From NCBI GenBank assembly GCA_017535925.1, contig JAFXTD010000055.1, forward strand, positions 62,001-126,000: a stretch of 64,000 nucleotides of DNA. The letters are read 5' to 3'. The notes beneath the pieces were generated by a model. That model was given only the letters and a program-made list of their open reading frames with translations. It ran no database searches and had not been told where the DNA came from. This DNA comes from Selenomonadaceae bacterium. Its GTDB lineage: Bacteria; Bacillota; Negativicutes; Selenomonadales; Selenomonadaceae. Shown here piece by piece: positions 57,364 to 64,000 of the stretch. Within the stretch, counting starts at the first letter, position 1, and each line of letters starts with the position of its first letter. The translations under genes and the position numbers were made by a program.

Positions 57364-57983
57364 GGTTGAATGTCGTCGAAGACCGCCGGCAATTTTTCGG
57401 CGAGGATTGAATAAATTTTCAACGCGACTTCCCGCATTTGAGGGTGCGCCGCCTTAGCCGTCCGCAACTTCAAAAAATGCCTCCACTCCCTCAAATTCAT
57501 TGTCACGAAAATTTCTGTTTTGAGTGAGTTCGGCAAGATTGAGCGGGCTTCTTCGGGGCGGGCTCCGTTTGCACGCAATGCCAAATAATTTTTTTCGACA
57601 AGTGCCATCGTCTCTTTCCACAGCTTAAAATTTTCGTCGTCGTCATTCCAAAAGCACGGCTTGATAAAAGTCAATTCGCCGCCGAATTTTCCCGCCGTGT
57701 AATCGCAAAACCGAGTTGACTCCTGCGAAAAACTTGCTATCCTGTGGCGAACGAGTTCATGAGTTACGCCTCTGTCGCAGATGATTTTAAAAGAAACGGT
57801 CGCGTGTTCGATAACGGATTCGTGCCCGCGTTTGATTATCCCGCGAATAAATTTTTCCGCGCTGTCGCAAGTGATGTTGCCTTCGGATTTGTAGCAGACG
57901 CGCCCCGCCCGCTCAATCTTTTTCATAATCGCCGCCGCGTCGAAGTCGTCAACAAGTTCGACGCCCGCCTCAATAATTTTCAT
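57360..57983 (-). CDS. thyX: Flavin-dependent thymidylate synthase
   Basis: A 207-residue FAD enzyme that makes dTMP from dUMP with methylene-tetrahydrofolate, without using folate as reductant. The ThyX motif RHRxxSxxxxSxR is intact: RHRIASFSQESTR near residue 79. GHESVIEHATVSF and the C-terminal MNLREWRHFLKLRTAKAAHPQ are typical. AAGGAGG precedes the ATG and it has its own promoter. No thyA is in this window. Confidence 0.95.
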   Translation of the reverse strand: MKIIEAGVELVDDFDAAAIMKKIERAGRVCYKSEGNITCDSAEKFIRGIIKRGHESVIEHATVSFKIICDRGVTHELVRHRIASFSQESTRFCDYTAGKFGGELTFIKPCFWNDDDENFKLWKETMALVEKNYLALRANGARPEEARSILPNSLKTEIFVTMNLREWRHFLKLRTAKAAHPQMREVALKIYSILAEKLPAVFDDIQP

Positions 57984-58008
57984 GACGTTGCCTCCTTTAT
58001 TTGAAATG

Positions 58009-58037
58009 ATTTTATCACGGCGGCAAGATTAACTCAA
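58009..58037 (-). promoter_or_regulatory. Sigma-A promoter of thyX
   Basis: On the minus strand TTGAGT (58032-58037), 17 bases, TAAAAT (58009-58014), 26 bases before the ATG. Confidence 0.6.
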
Positions 58038-58060
58038 CGCAGGATTTTAAAGACTTTGCC

Positions 58061-58084
58061 CGAAATATTTAATATCATATTTCG
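58061..58084. promoter_or_regulatory. Inverted repeat before pepD
   Basis: CGAAATAT and ATATTTCG form perfect eight-base arms with an eight-base spacer, 17 bases before the pepD start. It could be an operator. No T-run follows, so it is not a terminator. Confidence 0.4.
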
Positions 58085-58100
58085 ACAGGAAGGAATAGTG

Positions 58101-59555
58101 ATGATGAACGAAACAATTTTGAACGGCGTGCTCGAAGAGTTTGCAAAGTTGGCGGCAATCCCTCGCCCTTCCAAACACGAGGCGCAGGTCAGCAATTATT
58201 TAAAAAAATTTTTTGAAGAGCGCGGCTTGAAGGTTGTGCAGGATGATTTTAAAAATATTATCGCCGAAGTGCCCGCGACGAACGGCAAAGAAAATTCACC
58301 GTTGACGATTTTGCAAGCGCATATGGATATGGTTTGCGTGGCGGAGGCGGGTTATGCCTTTGAGCCGACGAAAGACCCGATAAAGTTGATTCGCGGCGAA
58401 AAATTTTTGGAGGCGGAAGGCACAAGTTTGGGCGCGGACGACGGAATAGGCGTTGCCGAAATTCTTTGGCTGGTAAAAAATTTGGATAGCTTTTCTCACG
58501 GGCGATTGAGGATAATTTTCACGACAGACGAAGAAGAAGGCATGGGCGGAGCGTTCGGGCTTGACAAAAAATTTTTTGACGACGCCGATTATCTTATCAA
58601 CTGCGATTCGGAAAAATTCGGAGAAATTGTTGCGGGCTCGGCGGGCTGTGTCCACATGACTTTTTGGCGCGAACTTCATTACGTCCGCCCCGATACCAAA
58701 CTCGGCACGAACATGAAAATTAAAATCGGCGGACTGCGCGGCGGTCATTCGGGCGAAGAAATTTCAAGCGGGCGAATCAACGCGATTAAAGTTGCCGTTC
58801 AAGTCATGCGGACGATAACTCGACGCGGGAAAATTCGTCTTGCCTCTTTCGGCGGCGGGCGAGCCTTCAACGTCATTCCTTCGGAAGCGGAAATGATTAT
58901 CGCCACAGACTTGAGCGCGGAGGAAGTTCACGGCATTTGCGAAGAGGTTGTTCGGCGATTCAAAAATGTCTTCGGCGCGACCGACCCAAATTTAAAAATC
59001 GAGGCGCAAGTCGTCAAACGCCCCGATAAAGTTTTGCACGCCAAAGATTACGAATTCCTTTCAAATGTCATTTCCTTGATTCACAGCGGCGTTTATCTCA
59101 TGTCGACCGAAGAGCCCGCGCAGGTTTTGGCATCGGCTAATTTGGGTGCGGTGCGCATGAACGATAAAATTGTCGAGTTGAAAATTTTTCCGCGAGGAAA
59201 TGCCGACGAGTTGCTTGAAGATTTAATTGAGGGCTTTGAACAGGCGGCGAGGCTTTGTTCGTTCGAAAGCAAATCTTCAGAGCCGGTTCCCGCTTGGATT
59301 TTTAATCCCGACAACAAACTTTTGAAACTTGCCGAAAAAATTTTCACGGAGCAAAATAATTTCGCGCCCGAAGTCAAGACACTTCATGTGGGGGTGGAAA
59401 CAAGCTTCTTCGCAAAGAAAAATCCCAAGCTTGACATAATTTCAATCGGCACGACGAACGAAAACATTCACAGCCCGAACGAACGCTTGCGCCTCGATAC
59501 GGTCGCGCCGCATGTGAAATTTATCATCGGCTTGCTTGAAAAAATCAGCGGTTAG
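58101..59555 (+). CDS. pepD: Aminoacyl-histidine dipeptidase (M20 family)
   Basis: A 484-residue cytoplasmic zinc peptidase that cleaves Xaa-His dipeptides such as carnosine. Zinc-site motifs are LQAHMDMVC (His and Asp), GTSLGADDGIG, TDEEEGMGGAFGLD and INCDSEK; the dimerisation domain has GGLRGGHSGEEIS, and the C-terminal HVGVETSFF carries the last ligand region. Length matches PepD. The ATG at 58101 has AGGAAGGAAT before it; the frame is open 15 codons upstream. Its end overlaps the methyltransferase gene on the other strand by 11 bases. Confidence 0.92.
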   Translation: MMNETILNGVLEEFAKLAAIPRPSKHEAQVSNYLKKFFEERGLKVVQDDFKNIIAEVPATNGKENSPLTILQAHMDMVCVAEAGYAFEPTKDPIKLIRGEKFLEAEGTSLGADDGIGVAEILWLVKNLDSFSHGRLRIIFTTDEEEGMGGAFGLDKKFFDDADYLINCDSEKFGEIVAGSAGCVHMTFWRELHYVRPDTKLGTNMKIKIGGLRGGHSGEEISSGRINAIKVAVQVMRTITRRGKIRLASFGGGRAFNVIPSEAEMIIATDLSAEEVHGICEEVVRRFKNVFGATDPNLKIEAQVVKRPDKVLHAKDYEFLSNVISLIHSGVYLMSTEEPAQVLASANLGAVRMNDKIVELKIFPRGNADELLEDLIEGFEQAARLCSFESKSSEPVPAWIFNPDNKLLKLAEKIFTEQNNFAPEVKTLHVGVETSFFAKKNPKLDIISIGTTNENIHSPNERLRLDTVAPHVKFIIGLLEKISG

Positions 59556-60309
59556 CCGGCAGAAACTGATTCCCAATTCCTTTTTGTCTGACGGCTTCCG
59601 ATAAAATTATCGCGGCGGAGGTTGCGACGTTCAAACTTTCGGCGTGTCCGTTCATCGGTATGAAAATTTTTTTTGCTGCGTCGAGAATTTTTTTTGAGAC
59701 GCCCGCCGCCTCCGAGCCGAAAACAATCGCAACTTTTTTTCTGAAGTCGTGACGCCAATAAATTTCTGCCGAAGTGTCAACTGCCGCCGCCAAAATTTCA
59801 ACGCCGCGAAGTTTTAAAAATTCCTCGTGACACATTTTTACAATCGGCAAATAAAAAATCGCGCCCATTGACGAGCGCACGACTTTCGGATTAAAAATTT
59901 CCGCCGAACCTTCCGACAAAATCACTCCGCAATCGAAAGCCGCTGCCGTTCGCAAAATCGTTCCGACGTTTCCGGGGTCTTGCACGCCGTCAAGTACGGC
60001 GATTATTTTTTTTGCGAGGACTTCTTCCGGCGTCGAAAACTTTTGGCGCACGACGAGTAAAATTCCCTGCGGCGTTTGCGTATCGGAAATTTTTTCCATT
60101 GTCGAAAGCGAAACCTCTTCCAAATTTTTCAAACGCTCAATTAAAATTCTTGCGCGTTCGTCAGATAAAAAATCCCGCGTGTAAAATCCGAATTCAATCA
60201 ACGCGGGCGGTACTTCCTCGCAAAGTCGCAAACCTTCTGCCACGAAAAGTTTCATTTCGTTACGGAATTTTTTTTGCGCCAATTTGCGGACGAGTTTTAT
60301 GTTTGACAT
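59545..60309 (-). CDS. SpoU/TrmH family RNA 2'-O-methyltransferase
   Basis: A 254-residue RNA methyltransferase with the SPOUT knot. The substrate-binding N-terminus (VRKLAQKKFRNEMKLFVAEGLRL) is followed by the knot motifs: VLDGVQDPGNVGTILRTAAAFD, VFGSEAAGVSKKILDAA and IPMNGHAESLNVATSAAIILSE. Members methylate 23S rRNA or tRNA. The ATG at 60309 is used, with GGGAG before it. It is the last gene of the glmM operon. Near its end (59569-59580) lies a short remnant of the ATTGGGA heptamer, encoding GIGN. Confidence 0.9.
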   Translation of the reverse strand: MSNIKLVRKLAQKKFRNEMKLFVAEGLRLCEEVPPALIEFGFYTRDFLSDERARILIERLKNLEEVSLSTMEKISDTQTPQGILLVVRQKFSTPEEVLAKKIIAVLDGVQDPGNVGTILRTAAAFDCGVILSEGSAEIFNPKVVRSSMGAIFYLPIVKMCHEEFLKLRGVEILAAAVDTSAEIYWRHDFRKKVAIVFGSEAAGVSKKILDAAKKIFIPMNGHAESLNVATSAAIILSEAVRQKGIGNQFLPANR

Positions 60310-60325
60310 AAAAATTTCTCCCGAA

Positions 60326-60670
60326 TCAAGGATTGCGATTAAATTTTTGCCCGACGACAAGATTTAATCGGTCAGCCTCGCCGCCGGGAAGTTCCAATGC
60401 GCCCCATGCTCCGAAACAAATGCTCAAGCCGAGCCAAGGAGTGAGGTCGCGCACAATTTTTTTTATGCAAAAATTTTTGTCGAGGTAAATCACATCGATT
60501 GCAAAACGCATGAAGAGCATATGCACGCCGTCGCAGGGCGCAAGCAACAAGCCGTGATTTTTTTCGAGGCGTCGACGAAACATCAGCCCGCAAAATCTTT
60601 TCCAAAAATTATCGGCAAGCTCAACCTCAAGCGTCGCCCCGTTGATAAAAAATTTTTCCAAACGAATCAC
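60326..60670 (-). CDS. DUF192 family protein
   Basis: A 114-residue soluble protein of DUF192. The motif ELADNFWKRFCGLMFRRRLEKNHGLLL, then GVHMLFMRFAIDVIYLD and the closing ALELPGGEADRLNLVVGQ match the family. The signal peptide seen in many members is absent. The function is unknown. The start is GTG overlapping the upstream stop (GTGA), so it is coupled to the membrane protein gene before it. Confidence 0.85.
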   Translation of the reverse strand: MIRLEKFFINGATLEVELADNFWKRFCGLMFRRRLEKNHGLLLAPCDGVHMLFMRFAIDVIYLDKNFCIKKIVRDLTPWLGLSICFGAWGALELPGGEADRLNLVVGQKFNRNP

Positions 60671-61032
60671 CTTGAAATTTTCGCCATAATCAAAAACGCA
60701 ATGCCCATCGCCAAAAGCACGAACAAAATCGGAAGCGCGATAAAAAACATCAGGGCGGCGAAGGCAATGCCGATTAGAAACGCGCCGATTTGTGCAAGAC
60801 GATTGCCGCCGAGCACAGCGCGAATAAATCCTCCGAGCAACCGCGTGAAAATATTTGAGCCGCCGTAACTTACGTAAGTCCTCCGCGTGCCGAAGTCGTA
60901 AGTTCTTCTTTGTTCGCGGAAATTTTCTTTGGAGGAATTGCCTTCGGTTGAGTTCGCGTCAATCGTCACGCCGTTGAAGAAATTTTTTTCGGTGCGAGTC
61001 ATTTCGCGGACGTTGCCCTCGTTGTCTTGCAT
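60667..61032 (-). CDS. Hypothetical membrane protein
   Basis: A 121-residue protein with a charged N-terminal half (RTYDFGTRRTYVSYGG) and two hydrophobic segments at about residues 76-93 and 97-118. I do not recognise a family. It begins directly after the cbiK stop and overlaps the DUF192 gene, so it is in the glmM operon. Confidence 0.6.
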   Translation of the reverse strand: MQDNEGNVREMTRTEKNFFNGVTIDANSTEGNSSKENFREQRRTYDFGTRRTYVSYGGSNIFTRLLGGFIRAVLGGNRLAQIGAFLIGIAFAALMFFIALPILFVLLAMGIAFLIMAKISR

Positions 61033-61770
61033 TTAAATCGCCTCCAATTTTTTTATGTAAAGTTCGCGAAATTTTTTAAAGGTGCCGAGCCCGTCACGAA
61101 TCACGCGAACTTGATAGCCGAGCGCGGAAAGTTTCGTCAGCCAAGAATTTTTTTCGCCGGCAATGTCTTGAGCCACGTGAACGCCGCCGTTAAAAAGCAA
61201 AGGTGCAAGCAAAAATTTTTTTGCGCGGGAAATTTTCAAACGCTTAACGACATCGGAAAAATTCGGCGTGTCGTTTTCCTCGATAACGCCAATGTGAATT
61301 TTTTCGCCCGCCAAACTTTGAAGATTTTCGTAAACGGGATTGTGTCTGTGAGGAGAGCCGTGACCGATTAAAATCAAATCCTCGTCGTCATTTTTTTTGA
61401 AGCAATTCAAAATCGTCACGAGAATTTTTTCGTCAAGCGGTTCACTCATCAGCGGCGGAATTATTTTCACGTCGGGTGCCTCGCAGATTTTTATTTTGTT
61501 GTCGAATTCTTCGCCCGGCGTCAAATGCGTCGGCAACAAAAAAATTTTCTTGAAACCTTCTGCGCGAAGTTGTGAAATTTTTTCGGCGGGCGTCGCGAAA
61601 AAAATTCCTCGCCGCGATAATTTTTTTATTAAAAAATTTGACGTGAAAGCCTGTGAAATCGCAAAATCGGTAAAAATTTTTCCAAGCTCCTCCGCCAGCT
61701 TGTCGAAAGTTTTTTCGCGTATCGAATCATCTGCCGAGCCGAAGCTTGCCAAGACTAAAGCTTTATCCAC
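61033..61770 (-). CDS. cbiK: Sirohydrochlorin cobaltochelatase (anaerobic)
   Basis: A 245-residue enzyme that inserts Co2+ into sirohydrochlorin in the anaerobic B12 route. CbiK marks are LASFGSADDSIREKTFDKL, FLLPTHLTPGEEFDN, the metal His in LIGHGSPHRHNPVYE and the second in NGGVHVAQDIAGE. It starts with a GTG inside the end of glmM (eight-base overlap), so it is translated with glmM. Two other B12 genes (pduX, cobS) are at the far left of the window. Confidence 0.9.
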   Translation of the reverse strand: MDKALVLASFGSADDSIREKTFDKLAEELGKIFTDFAISQAFTSNFLIKKLSRRGIFFATPAEKISQLRAEGFKKIFLLPTHLTPGEEFDNKIKICEAPDVKIIPPLMSEPLDEKILVTILNCFKKNDDEDLILIGHGSPHRHNPVYENLQSLAGEKIHIGVIEENDTPNFSDVVKRLKISRAKKFLLAPLLFNGGVHVAQDIAGEKNSWLTKLSALGYQVRVIRDGLGTFKKFRELYIKKLEAI

Positions 61771-63112
61771 TGATTTTTTCGACCTCCGCCGCGATTTTGT
61801 TGCAAATGCGGTTGAGCTGATTCTTATCGGGTCCTTCAGCCATGACGCGAATCAGAGGTTCCGTGCCCGACGCTCTGACCAAAATTCTGCCGCCGCTTCC
61901 GAGTTCCGCCTCGCCTTCGGCTATCGCAAGTTTAACTGCTTCGGAATTTTGACAAGCTTCTTTGTTTTGCACGCGAACATTCAACAGCACTTGAGGATAG
62001 GTCGTCATGAGCGCGTTGAGTTCGCTCGCCGTCGCGTTGAATTTTTTCATCGCCGTCAAGACTTGCAGAGCCGTTATCAAGCCGTCGCCCGTCGTCGAGT
62101 AATCGGAAAAAATTATGTGACCCGATTGTTCGCCGCCGAGCCTGTGATTGTTCGCAAGCATATTTTCCAAAACGTATCTGTCGCCGACCGCCGTGATTTT
62201 GCAACTCAAGCCCGCCTCTTTCAAAGCTTGACGAAAACCGATATTGCTCATGACGGTTGCAACGACGGTTTTATCGGGCAGCGCGCCGACTTCAAGCATC
62301 AACTTCGCGCAGATAATCATAATGTGGTCGCCGTCGATAATCTCGCCGCGTTCGTCAATGCAAAGGCATCTGTCAGCGTCGCCGTCGTGAGCAATGCCAA
62401 TCGCCGCATTATTCCTCAAAACTTGCAGGCGCAAATTTTCCATGTGAGTCGAGCCGCAGTAATCGTTGATGTTAATGCCGTTGGGTTTGTTGCCGATTAA
62501 AATCAAATCCGCTCCGAGCCGTTCCAAAACCGTAGGCATTGCCTTATAAGCCGCACCGTTCGCGCAATCGAGGACAATCTTCATGCCGTCGAAGCGTTCG
62601 CTGGTCGTGTTCATTATGAAGCTGATATAATCTTCCAAAAGATTTTGACGGTATTCAATGTGCCCGACGCCCTCGCCGACAGGTCGCGAAAAATTTTCTC
62701 CGCCTTCGAGGTCGCGAATAATTTTTTCAATTTCGTCTTCGACTTTATCGGGAAGTTTGTAGCCGTCGCCGCCGAAAAATTTTATTCCGTTGTCTTGAAA
62801 AGGATTGTGAGACGCGCTGATAACGATGCCCGCCGCCGCATGAAGTTTTCTTGCAAGGTAGGCAACCGCAGGCGTCGGAATTATTCCCGCGAGGATTGCA
62901 TTGCCGCCCGCCGAACAAATTCCCGCAACAAGTGCCGATTCCAACATTTCGCCCGAAATTCTTGTGTCGCGCCCGATTAAAATTTGCGGTGTGCCTTCCG
63001 AATGTTGACCGAAATAAATCGTCGCCGCTCGTCCCATGCGATAAGCCAACTCCGGCGGCAGTTTCGTATTCGCCTCGCCGCGCACACCGTCCGTCCCGAA
63101 TAATCTTGCCAT
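61763..63112 (-). CDS. glmM: Phosphoglucosamine mutase
   Basis: A 449-residue enzyme that makes glucosamine 1-phosphate for peptidoglycan and LPS. The phospho-serine loop is VISASHNPFQDNGIKFFG near residue 100. Mg-binding GIAHDGDADRCLCIDE and the sugar-binding GGEQSGHIIF are intact, and the C-terminal GGRILVRASGTEPLIRVM binds phosphate. Two ATGs lie in tandem; the second at 63112 has better spacing to GGAGG. It heads an operon with cbiK, a membrane protein, DUF192 and an RNA methyltransferase. Confidence 0.94.
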   Translation of the reverse strand: MARLFGTDGVRGEANTKLPPELAYRMGRAATIYFGQHSEGTPQILIGRDTRISGEMLESALVAGICSAGGNAILAGIIPTPAVAYLARKLHAAAGIVISASHNPFQDNGIKFFGGDGYKLPDKVEDEIEKIIRDLEGGENFSRPVGEGVGHIEYRQNLLEDYISFIMNTTSERFDGMKIVLDCANGAAYKAMPTVLERLGADLILIGNKPNGININDYCGSTHMENLRLQVLRNNAAIGIAHDGDADRCLCIDERGEIIDGDHIMIICAKLMLEVGALPDKTVVATVMSNIGFRQALKEAGLSCKITAVGDRYVLENMLANNHRLGGEQSGHIIFSDYSTTGDGLITALQVLTAMKKFNATASELNALMTTYPQVLLNVRVQNKEACQNSEAVKLAIAEGEAELGSGGRILVRASGTEPLIRVMAEGPDKNQLNRICNKIAAEVEKISG

Positions 63113-63147
63113 CATTTTTTCCTCCGCTCAAAAATTTTTTTGCCGTC

Positions 63148-63176
63148 ATTTTAGCCGCTATCATCATTTAACGCAA
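63148..63176 (-). promoter_or_regulatory. Sigma-A promoter of glmM
   Basis: On the minus strand TTGCGT (63171-63176), 17 bases, TAAAAT (63148-63153), about 36 bases before the start. Confidence 0.55.
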
Positions 63177-63177
63177 C

Positions 63178-63204
63178 AAAAAACGCCGCAAACTTTTTGC
63201 GACG
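63178..63204 (-). terminator. Terminator after the DUF169 gene
   Basis: On the minus strand CGTCGCAAA and TTTGCGGCG pair with a three-base loop and are followed by six T. It separates this gene from glmM. Confidence 0.8.
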
Positions 63205-63211
63205 ATGAATT

Positions 63212-63931
63212 TTAAATTCGTTTGAAAATTTTCTGCCAAGCGTCCGCAGTAAGGAAACTTTCTTCGGATATTTCCTCAAGCTGCAAAAATTTTTCGTAAG
63301 ACATGCCGAACGCCAAAAGATTCTTATCCAAAAATTTCCGTGCCGAAGGATCTGTCAGCCCGACGAAACAAAAATCTTTTTCGCTCATCGGATAGAGAAT
63401 CGTCTGCGCGCAACCCGCTCCGAATAAAATTTTTACGCCGTCATTTCGCGAAGAATCGTAATTCGCCAACGTGACCAGCCCCGAAAGTTGATCGGCATTG
63501 ACCAAAAAAATTATTGCTTCGGGTATTTCGTCCTCGACAAATTTCAGCGGCTTGAAGAGCAAAAATTTTTTTCGCGGCGGAAGTTTTTCAATCAGCGCAT
63601 TAGATATGCCGCAGATAAATTCTCGTGCAAGGTCGGGATTTTTTTTATAACGTTCGCAACGCTCAATGCCCGCGCCGCCGTTCGACAAAAAATATTCAAT
63701 CCAACCGAGCGGATATTTTTCAAAGCCAAGCCCTGCGCGTCCGCCGAGACAAGGCGTCGTTTCTTTGCTGAAAGCGGCAATTTTTCCGTTCGCGGCGGCG
63801 GCAAGCATCGCAATCACGCAACCCCAACGATTTTCTTTGAATTGCAAAACTTTTTCGGGACAGGTATCGGCTTGCACAACCGCGACGGGCGAATTGCTCA
63901 ACTTAACGAGTTTGGAAATTTTGCTTTCCAT
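63212..63931 (-). CDS. DUF169 family protein
   Basis: A 239-residue protein of DUF169. The family segments are SPVAVVQADTCPEKV, CVIAMLAAAANGKIAAFSKETTPCLGGRAGLGF, and the late IFGAGCAQTILYPMSEKDFCFVGLTDPSARK-like region (here LFGAGCAQTILYPM). Conserved cysteines may bind metal or cofactor; no function is established to my knowledge. The ATG at 63931 lies two bases after the stop of a preceding gene, so it is in an operon with it. Confidence 0.8.
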   Translation of the reverse strand: MESKISKLVKLSNSPVAVVQADTCPEKVLQFKENRWGCVIAMLAAAANGKIAAFSKETTPCLGGRAGLGFEKYPLGWIEYFLSNGGAGIERCERYKKNPDLAREFICGISNALIEKLPPRKKFLLFKPLKFVEDEIPEAIIFLVNADQLSGLVTLANYDSSRNDGVKILFGAGCAQTILYPMSEKDFCFVGLTDPSARKFLDKNLLAFGMSYEKFLQLEEISEESFLTADAWQKIFKRI

Positions 63932-63933
63932 AA

Positions 63934-64000
63934 TTACTTCTTTTGTTCGGCAAGAAACTGCGCCAAAGTTTTTCCTCCGACGCCCCAATTATCGAGGTCG
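63934..64000 (-). CDS. C-terminal end of an unidentified gene
   Basis: Only 21 codons are inside the window, reading DLDNWGVGGKTLAQFLAEQ and two lysines, then TAA. The reading frame is open to the window edge. The stop is two bases before the DUF169 ATG, which implies one operon. The part is too short to name a family. Confidence 0.5.
   Translation of the reverse strand, partial: DLDNWGVGGKTLAQFLAEQKK

Noticed and set aside
56373-57410. 345-codon plus-strand ORF opposite the phosphodiesterase and rpiB
   Set aside because: Shadow of two well-supported genes.
61397-62500. 367-codon plus-strand ORF opposite cbiK and glmM
   Set aside because: Both true genes on the other strand are certain, and the ORF shows shadow composition only.

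Overview
The window reads as chromosome from a motile, anaerobic, diderm Firmicute, most likely a Negativicute of the Selenomonas type. RND efflux with a lipoprotein adaptor implies an outer membrane. Flagellins, CheV/CheX/CheR and two-component proteins imply flagellar motility with chemotaxis. HypF, CbiK, ThyX, an NhaC-type antiporter and Firmicute-like ribosome binding sites (GGAGG) fit the same group. This placement is inferred from gene content, not from a search. Genes are densely packed and no stretch longer than 300 bases lacks a gene. A-tract/T-tract junctions such as AAAAATTTTT are very frequent, also inside genes.

Layout: 1-10163 (minus) is a long tight series: cobS, pduX, RND adaptor and pump, a DUF2156-STAS fusion, a MATE exporter, three small proteins and cheV. 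10297-16644 (plus) holds an NhaC antiporter, a PAS/GGDEF/EAL protein with degraded motifs, and a large RTX-repeat metallopeptidase. 16746-22723 holds a response regulator with GGDEF domain and a GntR-controlled sugar-acid operon (GarR-like dehydrogenase, DUF1537 kinase, GntP permease). 22784-30075 holds cheX, a DUF4127 protein, hypF, a second RTX protein whose peptidase site is lost, and plsC. 30080-34891 holds a DUF401 membrane protein and two flagellin genes, one frameshifted and carrying a repeat-rich insert. 35018-45741 holds carbonic anhydrase, thrS without a TGS domain, a double rhodanese lipoprotein, an amino-acid-permease/histidine-kinase/receiver fusion, a Uma2 protein, a Trk potassium system and pyk.

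45855-49616 holds two tandem stand-alone condensation-domain proteins and an MFS exporter, a candidate small-molecule locus. 49768-54651 is potABCD with a DNA glycosylase and a YbjN protein. Then come tmRNA, cheR and tRNA-Pro; a phosphoesterase/rpiB pair; thyX; pepD; and a glmM operon with cbiK.

The features that stand out most are the permease-kinase fusion, the condensation-domain pair, the RTX pair (intact versus dead zinc site), the frameshifted flagellin, and families of heptanucleotide tandem repeats. These repeats supply stop codons to three genes, interrupt hypF in frame, and flank tRNA-Pro on both sides.
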